Source: Alteromonas sp. CI.11.F.A3 (GTDB lineage Bacteria > Pseudomonadota > Gammaproteobacteria > Enterobacterales > Alteromonadaceae). Taken from it: a stretch of DNA of 64,000 nt. The notes beneath the pieces were generated by a model that had not been told where the DNA came from, searched no databases, and saw only the letters and a list, made by a program, of their open reading frames with translations. The position numbers and the translations under genes were made by a program. Location of the stretch: contig NZ_CP136708.1 in the NCBI RefSeq assembly GCF_032925565.1, positions 2,232,001-2,296,000 of the forward strand, read 5' to 3'. Positions 55,585 to 64,000 of the stretch are shown piece after piece. Each line of letters begins with the position of its first letter. Position 1 is the first letter of the stretch.

Positions 55585-56072
55585 TTTATTTTCGCTACCT
55601 TCAACAATTCCGAGCTAATCGTTAACTCAAGACGTTCAGCCTCTGCTAAATCAATTTCAAACCTTAACCGATTGTTTTCTTCATAAAATGTAAATACCGC
55701 TGGGCGTTCAATAAGATTGGGTAAATCACTGATAATGATGGTTGAAGTGGCAAGGTTTACTAGGCTGTCATCATTTTCGATGAGATAGGCAAAGGTGCAG
55801 CTTTGTTTTCCGTCTAACATAACGATGCGAATGGACGCACCGCTGCTTGTGGGGCGGCTTTCAACTAACTGGGTTAAAAACTGCTGAAATGCTTCATCAT
55901 TCTGTACACAAAAATTGACTGGATCAGTATTCATACTGCTCCATGTCATAAACTTTGTGAAGTTAAACATGTAAGCCGCTTTAACTTTGTCTAGTTTTTT
56001 TAAGTCGGCATAAGCCGAGTGACTAACGGCTAAAGTCAGAGCGACAGCAATGAATAATGAACGCATGTACAA
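55581..56072 (-). CDS. YfiR-family periplasmic regulator
   Basis: 163 residues with a signal peptide (about 1-22, SHSAYA). The YfiR pattern is visible: KVKAAYMFNFTKFMTW near the mature N terminus, FCVQNDEAFQQFLTQL, CTFAYLIENDD, IIISDLPNLIERPAVFTFYEENNRLRFEIDLAEAERLELTISSELLKVAKI at the end. In P. aeruginosa YfiR binds the periplasmic part of YfiN and represses it, and is released by redox or envelope stress. Two Cys in the mature part (CVQND, SCTFAY) could form the disulfide. It lies between an outer-membrane protein gene and the YfiN-like gene. Confidence 0.9.
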   Translation of the reverse strand: MYMRSLFIAVALTLAVSHSAYADLKKLDKVKAAYMFNFTKFMTWSSMNTDPVNFCVQNDEAFQQFLTQLVESRPTSSGASIRIVMLDGKQSCTFAYLIENDDSLVNLATSTIIISDLPNLIERPAVFTFYEENNRLRFEIDLAEAERLELTISSELLKVAKIK

Positions 56073-56075
56073 CGT

Positions 56076-57134
56076 TTAATACAACACGGAGAATTGAAGG
56101 CCTGCGCGCCACAATTCTTGGGGTTGAGGGCCATTTAGGTTTTGATATACAGGCTTACTGACATCGGCGACCACTTTTAACCAATCAATAGGAACAAACG
56201 AAACGCCCCCAAACACACTCACTTTTTCTCCGCCGTATAAATCAGGGTTAGTAATACTGGCAGGGTACGAGTAATTGCCACCTGTGGTAATTTCATCGTC
56301 CTGTCCGTGAATAGATTCTGAATAGCCAAATGCTGCACCAGTGAACAATGCCGTACTTTGAGAAAGTGGGAAGTTGTATTTACCACTGAGTTTATAGTTG
56401 TTGCCTAAGCGATAGTTTCTATCGTTAGTACCTGTACGAAGCATGGCTGATAGGGTAACGGTAAACGTGTGTTCCCCTTTATTTTGATAGCTTACTTCGA
56501 TAGGAAAATCGTAGGTTCCTGAGCCTAATTGCATGGTGTAGGGGAGTTGTTGATCACCCGGATCTCTAGGCGTATCGCCTTGCTCATCAATTGAGCCGGT
56601 TGGCAGGCTAAGCCCTGCGGTAACCCACCAACTAAACTCACTGTTGTCTTCTAACGCGTAACTTGCTGAAAGCGCAATATCGCCCAAGCCTGAAGATGAA
56701 ATAACGAAATGATCGTAACCTGGTACCACACTAATATGGTCAGTTTCTTGATGAATAAAAGGAACTTGAATACCGAGCTTTAGGCGTTCATTTACTTGGT
56801 AACCTAGTTGAATAATTTTAGCGTGTTGCTTGATAATCGTCGGCACAACAGGGAAGTTACTTGAAGTGCGCGTTTCTTGTCCAAAAGAGAACAACACATC
56901 ATCAAGGCTCACGTCGCTATCATTGACTTTATAACCATCAAACTCTGCGGCTTTTAGTTGTACAGCGAAACTCCACTTATTAGGCGAAGATTGTTCACTG
57001 TCACTTTCGTTTATATCGATATCAAGCAAGGCTTGGAAACTTAATTCTGCGAATTCTGAAGGCGTACTTTGTGCTAGGGCTGCGGGTGTAAAAGAAACTA
57101 AGCTAACGCTGGCTATTCTCAGAAACTCTCTCAT
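56076..57134 (-). CDS. Predicted outer-membrane beta-barrel protein in the YfiR operon
   Basis: 352 residues with a signal peptide (about 1-21, PAALAQ). The rest alternates polar and hydrophobic residues as in a beta barrel (VQLKAAEFDGYKV, KLGIQVPFIHQET, IALSASYALEDNSEFSWWVTAGLSLPTGS, YKLSGKYNFPLSQSTALFTGAAFG), ending in WRAGLQFSVLY. It resembles transporter-like barrels of the phenol-degradation meta-pathway group. In P. aeruginosa the outer-membrane partner of YfiR is the lipoprotein YfiB, so this barrel may take that sensing role or be an independent channel. Three bases separate it from yfiR-like. Confidence 0.75.
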   Translation of the reverse strand: MREFLRIASVSLVSFTPAALAQSTPSEFAELSFQALLDIDINESDSEQSSPNKWSFAVQLKAAEFDGYKVNDSDVSLDDVLFSFGQETRTSSNFPVVPTIIKQHAKIIQLGYQVNERLKLGIQVPFIHQETDHISVVPGYDHFVISSSGLGDIALSASYALEDNSEFSWWVTAGLSLPTGSIDEQGDTPRDPGDQQLPYTMQLGSGTYDFPIEVSYQNKGEHTFTVTLSAMLRTGTNDRNYRLGNNYKLSGKYNFPLSQSTALFTGAAFGYSESIHGQDDEITTGGNYSYPASITNPDLYGGEKVSVFGGVSFVPIDWLKVVADVSKPVYQNLNGPQPQELWRAGLQFSVLY

Positions 57135-57320
57135 TAGTGCGCTCCGAGATTGGCCAAGAGGAAAGTAAAAATAAAGTATTGTTATACTATTACAAACTTC
57201 TTATATACTCGTCAACCACTATTGCAGCTTATTCAACCAATTGATTAGAAAAGAATAAATTAAAATAAAATGAAGATTTTTCACCTATTTATCGCGTTTA
57301 AAGAGCGAGCTTTAAGACTG

Positions 57321-58166
57321 CTAGAAAACACTATATGCACTATTGGTGCGAATATAAATAGTCGTCTCTTGCTTACTTTTATTCACGAGTTGATGGTTAA
57401 AAGTACCAGTAGATTCTACGTAGCTTCCCGCACTTAACGATACCGGTGAAGTAACCTCCACAGATTGATATTCAACGTCACCCGCTATAACTACAGCGCG
57501 AAATTCGCTGGCTTGTGTGCCAATAGTACCTTTAAAGCCAGCCGGTAACTTAACCATTGAGCCGTTGATATCGGCGGTGTTGCCCCACAAGTACGTTGAT
57601 GAAACACCTAGTACACTTATGTTAGGCAGCTGGGCATCGTTTAACCACACTATGTTATCTTTATGCAGGTTTAGTGGACGTTCGCCGTTGTCGAAATGCT
57701 CACTAGATGGCTTTACTAGGTAAGGGCCAGAATCTATTTCTAAGTAAATTAAGTTTGCGCTGTCGTTAGCTGCGGTGGTGTGATTTTCACCAGCAGGTTG
57801 AGTCCAAAAAGAACCAGCTGGCATCCACATTTTGTCAGCGCTTGGGTCGTCATTGTGCATAGCACCTTCAATCACAATACCGCGATAGGTAATGTTGTGA
57901 ATGTGCGGTGGAGACTCAAAGCCTTTATTAAAACGTACCAGCATACCGGTTGCCGTATCTTTAGTACGATCGCCCCAAAGATCTGCTGCACCTGGGCTTT
58001 TATCGCCGCGAAGCGGGTTTAGGTAACCCCACTCAATATCGGTTGCCGCCACCACCTTAGATGCTGTCTGGGCTGCAAACGCTGCTGTGCCCACCAACGA
58101 TGTAGAAAGTACTATGGCGCTTGAAAAAGCAAGTGCGAGCGTTGTTGCTTTAATTGTGAATTTCAT
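57321..58166 (-). CDS. DUF4437 secreted cupin protein
   Basis: 281 residues with a signal peptide (about 1-31, GTAAFAAQ). Two cupin-like halves: first [21 protein letters not shown] with HxH and the following [13 protein letters not shown], second [28 protein letters not shown]. The DUF4437 family is defined by this double-cupin layout; activity unknown. Only the first half keeps His ligands, so it is probably the metal site. Divergent from a LysR gene with a 233-base shared promoter region, which suggests control by it. Confidence 0.85.
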   Translation of the reverse strand: MKFTIKATTLALAFSSAIVLSTSLVGTAAFAAQTASKVVAATDIEWGYLNPLRGDKSPGAADLWGDRTKDTATGMLVRFNKGFESPPHIHNITYRGIVIEGAMHNDDPSADKMWMPAGSFWTQPAGENHTTAANDSANLIYLEIDSGPYLVKPSSEHFDNGERPLNLHKDNIVWLNDAQLPNISVLGVSSTYLWGNTADINGSMVKLPAGFKGTIGTQASEFRAVVIAGDVEYQSVEVTSPVSLSAGSYVESTGTFNHQLVNKSKQETTIYIRTNSAYSVF

Positions 58167-58399
58167 TTTTTAACCCTTTAACTTGATTGCTTGGGCGTAT
58201 TTTATGAGCTTACAGACAGTGGAAAAATGGGCAAATAGCAAATACACTTTCGCTAAAACGTGGATAATAAATAAGGTAATTAAATCTATTGTCTCGCTTT
58301 AAGCTGTAATAAAGCGGATCTGATTAACGTTTATACCCTCGAACTTACGCAGCGTTAGTCACATTAACTCACGCGCTAGCAATTGAAAAAGAAGATGTT

Positions 58400-59359
58400 A
58401 TGAAGACAGAAGACCTGCAAGTATTGCTCAAGGTGGCAGAATTGCATTCAATTACTGCTGCGGCTAATCAACTAGACATTAGTTCTTCTGCCGCAAGCGT
58501 TGCGCTAAAGCGCCTAGAGCAACAGTTAGGCACTCAGCTATTTGTGCGAACCACCCGCAAAATTCGGTTATCCCCGGAAGGGGAGCGTTTTCTGCCCTTA
58601 TGTCAGCAAGCGGTAGATTTGTTGCAACAAGGTGTTATGCGTATCAGTGAAAAGCAGCAAGACATTAATGGCGAAGTGAAAATGGCCATGTCTTCCGAGA
58701 TGGGCCGTAATCTAATGCGGGTTTTGCTGAACGATATTATGAATGAGCATGAAGACTTGTCGCTAAGGTTGCAGGTAAGTGACAGCCGAGTCGACTTCTA
58801 TCGCGACGGGGTAGATGTTGCTTTAAGAGCCATGACGAAAAGCGCAGTGCAGGAACTTAATATGTATGGGTTCAAAATTTGTAATATTCCACACTTTATC
58901 TGCGCATCTCCCAGTTATATAGAAAACCATGGCGAGCCTACCACTCCTGAAGAATTAGCCAATCATAATGCATTGCTTTACAAATTATACGAGCTAACCC
59001 ACGACGGTTGGGATCTTTATAAAGGGGAAGGTAAAGAGAAATTCAAAGTGAAAGTGAAAAGCAACCGCGCAGTGAATGACGGCGATATTGTTCGCCGATG
59101 GTGTGTGGACGGCGTGGGAGTAGCGAAAAAATCTGTTATCGATATTGCAGAAGATTTAATTGCTGGGCGACTTCAGCGGATCATGCCAGTTTATCACATA
59201 CCCCTTACGGAAATGTGGCTGGTATTGCCTAGCAGGCAGCTTATTACCCCAGCTATACGGCTCATTCGCGATGAACTGAAAGTGAAAATCAATCAAATAA
59301 GAAACGTACTTCTTGATAACAACATGATAAGTAAAGAAGAGTGGCCGTTAGATGAATAA
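58400..59359 (+). CDS. LysR family transcriptional regulator
   Basis: 319 residues. N-terminal winged helix-turn-helix (MKTEDLQVLLKVAELHSITAAANQLDISSSAASVALKRLEQQLGTQLFVRTTRKI, about 1-55), then the substrate-binding domain of the CrgA/DsdC-like type (VALRAMTKSAVQELNMYGFKICNIPHFICASPSYIENHG). The gene is divergent from the DUF4437 cupin gene, its most likely target. It ends 90 bases before the TonB receptor 3 leader. Confidence 0.92.
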   Translation: MKTEDLQVLLKVAELHSITAAANQLDISSSAASVALKRLEQQLGTQLFVRTTRKIRLSPEGERFLPLCQQAVDLLQQGVMRISEKQQDINGEVKMAMSSEMGRNLMRVLLNDIMNEHEDLSLRLQVSDSRVDFYRDGVDVALRAMTKSAVQELNMYGFKICNIPHFICASPSYIENHGEPTTPEELANHNALLYKLYELTHDGWDLYKGEGKEKFKVKVKSNRAVNDGDIVRRWCVDGVGVAKKSVIDIAEDLIAGRLQRIMPVYHIPLTEMWLVLPSRQLITPAIRLIRDELKVKINQIRNVLLDNNMISKEEWPLDE

Positions 59360-59426
59360 AGCATCAAATAAGGATTTTATGTAAATATAGTTGAAATAAA
59401 AAAGGTGTTTAATTACCATGCGCGGC

Positions 59427-59447
59427 TGATAATGAGATTGGTTATCA
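59427..59447. promoter_or_regulatory. Fur box upstream of TonB receptor 3
   Basis: Perfect 6-bp arms TGATAA at 59427-59432 and TTATCA at 59442-59447 with a nine-base centre, the classic Fur-operator look, 25 bases before the likely receptor start. Confidence 0.7.
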
Positions 59448-59472
59448 TTTGCAACTAAACATCGGACACATA

Positions 59473-61932
59473 ATGCACATAAACTTCACACACACTTCTA
59501 AAGTTGGCGCAGCGACTGCGATTTTCTCTCTTTTTTATACCACTGCAATTTCAGCACAAGCAGTGCAGTCGGAAGATGCAATACCACTTGCTCAAGCTAG
59601 CAAAGAAACACAAAAAGAACAAAAAGTTCAAGATGAAAATTTAGATGTTATTACCGTTTACGGTCGTCACAACAGATTAATTCTTGAATCGGGTACGGCA
59701 ACGAAGTCAAACATGAGCCTCATGGAAACTCCTGCTGCTGTAGTTGTGGTTGATGGAACATTATTACGAGAGCAAGGCGTTGACACGCTGCAGGAAAGCA
59801 TTCGTAATATTAGTGGCTTGACCCAAGACGGTAACAATTATGGGGTAGGTGATAACCTTGCCATACGTGGTTTAGGTGTGAATTATACCTACGATGGAAT
59901 TTATGCGGGTGCTGATTTAGGGAATAGCTATAACCCAACTCGTTCAATGACTAATGTAGAAAGTATTGAAGTGTTAAAGGGGCCGGCAACGGGTCTTTAT
60001 GGAATGGGTGAAGCTGGCGGTATTATCAACCTTATTGAGAAAAAGCCAGAATTTGAAGAGCAATATGAGATAAAAGCATCGGTAGGTAGCTGGGACAGTT
60101 ACTCATTAATGTTTGACGCAACGAACGCGATAAATGACTCGTTAGCCTATCGAGTTGTAGCTAATCATGAACAATCTGACGGTTACCGTGGTCTTAGCGA
60201 TGAACGTAGTGAGTTGTATACTTCGTTACGATATGACCATTCTGCTGATAACAGGTTTTTAGTTTCGGCGGCGTATATTGATGATGCTATTCAAATTGAT
60301 TCTATCGGTCATCCTGTCCGCCTTATCGACTTAACGTTATTAGACGCAGATGCGGGCAGCATTACTGCGCAAGATCTAGTTAATGATGATACCAACAGCG
60401 GTGGTTTACAACTAACCGATGATCAAATAGCCGAGCTAGCAGCATCGTTAACATCTACTGATGGTGTTCAGCCATATGATTTAGGCGATACTAGCCTTAT
60501 TTCACCGTTGTCAGAACCTAATGAAGGCAAAGAGTTCCGTGTTAAGGTGCGTCAAGATCTGAACTTCGCTGATAATTGGACACTGACACAACAACTTCAA
60601 TATCGCACCTATGAAACAGATTATATTCGTCAAACCAGTGCATACAACTATGTTTATACAGAGCGTACAGACATCATTAACTTAGCGCCTCGTGCACCAT
60701 TGGTTATTGATGATGTTCTGTATCCGTTTGCTGCTCGCAGGCAGGAGTACCGAAATATTGTTGCCGATGAAGAAGTGTGGCAATACTTTATTGATGTAAC
60801 GAATACATGGTCAGCTGGCGGTGTTGAGGGTGAACACTTATTTAGCGCGAACTATGAAGATCATGAAATGTCATATGCACAGTGGTCTATCTGGGACGCT
60901 GATGATACGCGAAGTGATGCAGTGCCATACATTTTAGATATTCGTAATCCAAATTGGCCTACTGGCACATTCGATGATTACAACCCATCTTTACGCAGCA
61001 AGTATGAAAAAGAAGTATCAAGCTGGGGCGTGAGTTTCCAAGAAGTATTGTACTTCAACGAATACTTTACGGGGCGTTTTGGTGGAGCTTACGGAGCAGT
61101 TAAACAAACCTACTTGAACCAATTCAGCGACGGCAACCCTGAGTACGATGCTGATGATGATGGTTTTACTTATAATGTAGGCTTAACCTATAAAGTAACC
61201 CCCAATGTCTCTACCTTTATCAACCATTCAAAGGGTAGAACTGCATACAGTGTATTGGGGTCGTTGAGTGAAGAAAATAACCGACCTGATTCAGAATCGA
61301 TTTCATGGGATTTAGGACTGCGTTTTACTGCTTTGTCTGAGCAGTTGCTTGGTTCAATCGTAGTGTTTGATACCGCAAGAACCAACCTGCAATACACTAA
61401 CCCACTGTATGAAGATAACATTGACGATCCGGCATATAACATTGATGTTCCTGAGTTTTATTACGATGAACAAGAGCGTACTACCGGTGTTGAAATTGAT
61501 ATTAACTTCGATATTAATGAACAATGGGCATTAAATACTAATGCAACGTACCAAGAACCTGTCACTGAGCCTGGTGATTTTGCAAGCAGTACAGACGAAG
61601 AGCAAACCAAAGGTATAGCGGAAAAAACCGCGAGTGCATGGTTAACCTATAGTCATGTGTTTAGTGCATTGCCTGCACCAGTAAAATTCAGCGTAGGGGT
61701 GTCTTATGAAGATGAGCGTACTATTTCTGCCTCGTCTTTCGGTATTGACTATGCCTTCGTAGACTCATATACCGTGTGGGATGCAGCTATTAGCTACGTA
61801 TCAAATGACTGGGACATTCAGCTAAACATCAAAAACCTTGATAATACCGATTACTACAGCAGTGCCATGTACCTTGGTGGACTTCCGGGTGAGGAAAGAA
61901 ATGCCAAGTTATCTGTAGCTTACCGCTTTTAA
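59473..61932 (+). CDS. TonB-dependent siderophore receptor (iron-uptake locus 2)
   Basis: 819 residues from ATG 59473 (MHINFTHTSK); a TTG at 59449 would overlap the Fur box region. Signal peptide ends near AISAQA (about 29). Plug at about 60-190 (MSLMETPAAVVVVDGTLLREQGVDTLQESIRNISGL, LAIRGLGVNYTYDGIYAG, VESIEVLKGPATGLYGMGEAGGIINLIEKKPEF). The barrel ends in Phe (NAKLSVAYRF), preceded by IKNLDNTDYYSS. The ligand is a ferric siderophore or similar, not identified. Followed by DUF3649, PepSY and DUF3325 genes in one coupled operon. Confidence 0.9.
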   Translation: MHINFTHTSKVGAATAIFSLFYTTAISAQAVQSEDAIPLAQASKETQKEQKVQDENLDVITVYGRHNRLILESGTATKSNMSLMETPAAVVVVDGTLLREQGVDTLQESIRNISGLTQDGNNYGVGDNLAIRGLGVNYTYDGIYAGADLGNSYNPTRSMTNVESIEVLKGPATGLYGMGEAGGIINLIEKKPEFEEQYEIKASVGSWDSYSLMFDATNAINDSLAYRVVANHEQSDGYRGLSDERSELYTSLRYDHSADNRFLVSAAYIDDAIQIDSIGHPVRLIDLTLLDADAGSITAQDLVNDDTNSGGLQLTDDQIAELAASLTSTDGVQPYDLGDTSLISPLSEPNEGKEFRVKVRQDLNFADNWTLTQQLQYRTYETDYIRQTSAYNYVYTERTDIINLAPRAPLVIDDVLYPFAARRQEYRNIVADEEVWQYFIDVTNTWSAGGVEGEHLFSANYEDHEMSYAQWSIWDADDTRSDAVPYILDIRNPNWPTGTFDDYNPSLRSKYEKEVSSWGVSFQEVLYFNEYFTGRFGGAYGAVKQTYLNQFSDGNPEYDADDDGFTYNVGLTYKVTPNVSTFINHSKGRTAYSVLGSLSEENNRPDSESISWDLGLRFTALSEQLLGSIVVFDTARTNLQYTNPLYEDNIDDPAYNIDVPEFYYDEQERTTGVEIDINFDINEQWALNTNATYQEPVTEPGDFASSTDEEQTKGIAEKTASAWLTYSHVFSALPAPVKFSVGVSYEDERTISASSFGIDYAFVDSYTVWDAAISYVSNDWDIQLNIKNLDNTDYYSSAMYLGGLPGEERNAKLSVAYRF

Positions 61933-61967
61933 CAAAAGCATTCACAGTAAGACAGGTAATACAAAGT

Positions 61968-62249
61968 TTGACTAAAAACGTAGACATTATACTGCGTAGC
62001 ATAGCCGCCATTATTGGCGGCTATGTGCTATCCGCACTCTCATCAATTTATTTAACCTACGGGTTGGTAAACTTACTATATATAAATGACGGCGTAGCAG
62101 TGTTATCCGCTAGCATGCTGAGCTATATCGTATTTTTTGCTTTTTTCATTGCCAGCTTCGCGATTTCCAATATTGCAAAATGGTTAATTTTCTTAATCTT
62201 ATTGATTGCAGTGGCAGTGTTATTTTTACCCTTGGTTGACGTACTGTGA
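61968..62249 (+). CDS. DUF3649 small membrane protein (iron-uptake locus 2)
   Basis: 93 residues from TTG 61968 (AGG upstream). Three membrane segments; RSIAAIIGGYVLSALSSIYLTYGLVNLL and the following SASMLSYIVFFAFFIASFA fit DUF3649, found in TonB-PepSY iron loci. Function unknown. Its stop overlaps the PepSY start by four bases (GTGA). Confidence 0.8.
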   Translation: MTKNVDIILRSIAAIIGGYVLSALSSIYLTYGLVNLLYINDGVAVLSASMLSYIVFFAFFIASFAISNIAKWLIFLILLIAVAVLFLPLVDVL

Positions 62250-63922
62250 AAACAACATTTAGAAAATCGATGATATGGCTTCACACATACTTAGGCTTAA
62301 TAACCGGGTGGTTGCTGTTTACTATTTTTGTGACGGGAACCCTTAGCTATTTCACGCCAGAAATAACCTACTGGATGATGCCAGAGCGACAGGCTATCGT
62401 GATAGATGAACAGCAACAAAACCAAGTTTATACACAAGGCCAGCGCTACCAAGTTGAGAAGTCTATAGACTACCTAGAAACGCACGCAACAAATGCCACT
62501 TCATGGCGGGTTTATTTACCCACACAGCGAGATCATCATTGGTATGTTCAGTGGAGAGAAGGCAAAACGCGCCATTTAGTAAATTTTAATAAAGATGCCA
62601 TACCCATAGAGACAACCACAGACACCAAAGGTGGCTTGTTTTTCAGAAACTTTCACTACACCTTGCAGCTAAGAGGCTACGGTGGGCGTTATATTGCAGG
62701 GGTTGCTGCTATGGCCATGCTGCTTGCACTTTTTACCGGAATATATACCCACAGACGTTTTTTCAAAGATTTCTTCACTCTAAGAAAGGGTAAGGTAACA
62801 AAGTGGACAACTGATTTTCATGCATTAATCGGCATCGTCACGCTGCCTTTCTGCTTAATGATTTGTATCAGCGCTATTATGATTTACGCCATTATGTACA
62901 TGCCGTTTTCTGCCAATATGCATTTTGAAAAGGGCGAGCGGGGCGTTAATAAAGCCATTATTCCATCGTTGCCGCCGCTTGATAGTAATGCACAAGCGAT
63001 AAATAGACTAAGTGAAAACCAGGACATTGCTTATTCCGCTATTGTGACGAATCTGCAAGCCCAATGGCAAGAACCCAACGCTATCAGACGAATTACCGTA
63101 GAATCGCCATCCAAAATAAATAGCCGATTTATAGTGGAGCGTACTAAAAGCTTATCGGTTTCAAATCGCGCTGAGCGTTTGGTTTATTCGAGTTATACCG
63201 CAGCACCCCTTGAAGGTTATGCCGATGAAAGTGCGCCCGCCACGATTAGGCGAATAATGTATGGTTTACATCAAGCTAACTTCGCCACTATTGGTTTGCG
63301 CTGGCTACTATTTAGTTTAGGTGTATTAAGTTGTGCACTTATTGCAACTGGGTTAGTGATTTGGACTAACCAGCGCCGTATTAACTATCTTAAAGCTGTT
63401 GATATCCGTACTACTCCAGCGATAGGTAAAAACCCGAGCAAGCTCCCCATATCCCTACAGATTATGGAAAAAGGTAATGTGGTAGCAATAATGGGGCTCG
63501 CGATTGCCACGTCGGCTTTTTTATTAGCTAACAGAATAATACCCACAGAGGTAACTAATCGTTCAGGCTTCGAAATTAATACGTTTTTTATTACCTGGCT
63601 ATGCAGTGCAATTCACGCTGCTGTCAGGCCAATAAAATATGCATGGTATGAACAAGCATGCGCAGCCGCAATAAGTTATCTAGTGTTAGCGGGGGGAAGC
63701 GTGTGGCTCTTTTATGAGAGAACAATGCATGCATTTAATGCAGTAGATACAATATACCTGAGTTTTATGCTTATGTTCGGTATATGTAGCGTTGGGTTTA
63801 TTGCCTTAGCTTATTGGTTAAGAGGGCGTTTAGATTATAAAAGGACACCTTCTTATCTGTCTCGATTAAGCAGTGAAACTTGCACAAATGAGATTCAAAA
63901 TAATACAGAGAGTAAGCGGTAA
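62246..63922 (+). CDS. PepSY-associated TM protein, probable ferric-siderophore reductase (locus 2)
   Basis: 558 residues from GTG 62246 (GTGA overlap with DUF3649). First membrane segment (MIWLHTYLGLITGWLLFTIFVTGTLSYF, about 9-36), periplasmic part, then segments near 150-170 and 195-218 (FHALIGIVTLPFCLMICISAIMIYAIMYM), a second periplasmic part, and further segments from about 350. His residues in WLHTYLG, RNFHYTLQL and YGLHQANF fit heme or metal ligands. Similar in layout to the locus 1 protein but clearly diverged. Its stop overlaps the next start by one base. Confidence 0.88.
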   Translation: MKTTFRKSMIWLHTYLGLITGWLLFTIFVTGTLSYFTPEITYWMMPERQAIVIDEQQQNQVYTQGQRYQVEKSIDYLETHATNATSWRVYLPTQRDHHWYVQWREGKTRHLVNFNKDAIPIETTTDTKGGLFFRNFHYTLQLRGYGGRYIAGVAAMAMLLALFTGIYTHRRFFKDFFTLRKGKVTKWTTDFHALIGIVTLPFCLMICISAIMIYAIMYMPFSANMHFEKGERGVNKAIIPSLPPLDSNAQAINRLSENQDIAYSAIVTNLQAQWQEPNAIRRITVESPSKINSRFIVERTKSLSVSNRAERLVYSSYTAAPLEGYADESAPATIRRIMYGLHQANFATIGLRWLLFSLGVLSCALIATGLVIWTNQRRINYLKAVDIRTTPAIGKNPSKLPISLQIMEKGNVVAIMGLAIATSAFLLANRIIPTEVTNRSGFEINTFFITWLCSAIHAAVRPIKYAWYEQACAAAISYLVLAGGSVWLFYERTMHAFNAVDTIYLSFMLMFGICSVGFIALAYWLRGRLDYKRTPSYLSRLSSETCTNEIQNNTESKR

Positions 63923-64000
63923 TGCTGGCAGTCACCGTTTTAATTATAGTCGGTATTAGTTTGCTCGCATTAGGAAGCAATAAGCATTTCAAGCGAGTGG
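63922..64000 (+). CDS. DUF3325 small membrane protein, cut by window end
   Basis: ATG at 63922 overlaps the PepSY stop by one base. The 26 codons present read MLAVTVLIIVGISLLALGSN then KHFKRV, matching the DUF3325 start pattern (hydrophobic helix then a basic pair after ALG-x-x-KHF). Only the N terminus is in the window. It would complete the TonB-DUF3649-PepSY-DUF3325 set. Confidence 0.65.
   Translation, partial: MLAVTVLIIVGISLLALGSNKHFKRV

Noticed and set aside
1..64000. Mobile elements, CRISPR arrays, prophage or rRNA/tRNA genes
   Set aside because: No transposase or integrase motifs, no regular spacer-repeat arrays and no rRNA or tRNA signatures were seen on either strand.

Overview
The window reads as a chromosomal segment of a marine gammaproteobacterium, most likely Alteromonas or a close relative. 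The evidence is the gammaproteobacterial rimP-nusA-infB-rbfA-truB-rpsO block, proteins close to the E. coli versions (NusA, IF-2, S15, AhpC), three TonB-dependent receptors, an ExeM-type secreted nuclease with a GlyGly-CTERM tail, and several c-di-GMP enzymes. Base composition looks moderate and even by eye (not computed). I saw no tRNA or rRNA genes, insertion sequences, prophage genes or CRISPR arrays.

Layout. 1-3.1 kb: the 3' part of a hybrid sensor kinase and its HD-GYP response regulator. 3.1-10 kb: the translation and transcription-factor block, headed by a structured, terminator-rich leader and ended by rpsO with its own promoter and terminator. 10.1-12.4 kb: a DUF898 membrane protein with an M48 protease. 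12.5-14.3 kb (minus): an RsbQ-like hydrolase coupled to a PAS-GGDEF cyclase. 14.4-19.8 kb: a coiled-coil membrane protein, a GNAT-nitrilase fusion, a 2OG-Fe(II) oxygenase and a pseudo-receiver TPR protein. 19.9-24.2 kb (minus): ExeM-like nuclease and a DUF2252 protein. 24.4-26.8 kb: ahpC-ahpF. 26.9-31.2 kb: iron-uptake locus 1 (TonB receptor, small membrane protein, PepSY protein). 31.5-33.1 kb: a strictosidine-synthase-like protein and a cupin. 33.2-36.7 kb: YgiQ, an EVE protein and a DoxX-like protein. 36.8-47.7 kb: an eight-gene run of a TonB receptor, a TVP38-flavin disulfide reductase fusion, DUF547, YnjB-YnjC-YnjD-like ABC transporter, CDP-alcohol phosphatidyltransferase and sterol-desaturase-like enzyme. 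47.7-53.5 kb: ExoD, a GAF-GGDEF cyclase, a quinone-oxidoreductase-like enzyme with a TetR regulator, and a SatD-DUF3307 pair behind an SOS-like box and tandem repeats. 53.5-57.1 kb (minus): a YfiR-type c-di-GMP operon. 57.3-59.4 kb: a DUF4437 cupin divergent from a LysR regulator. 59.4-64 kb: iron-uptake locus 2 behind a strong Fur-box candidate, cut by the window end.

Themes. Four c-di-GMP synthesis or breakdown proteins (plus the HD-GYP regulator) sit with three different sensory inputs: a sensor kinase, an alpha/beta hydrolase and periplasmic YfiR. Two iron-uptake loci carry the same small membrane modules in different arrangements, apparently fused in locus 1. The least explained assemblies are the 36.8-47.7 kb operon, which seems to link outer-membrane uptake, inner-membrane ABC transport and lipid chemistry, and the SatD-DUF3307 pair with its dense upstream regulatory DNA.
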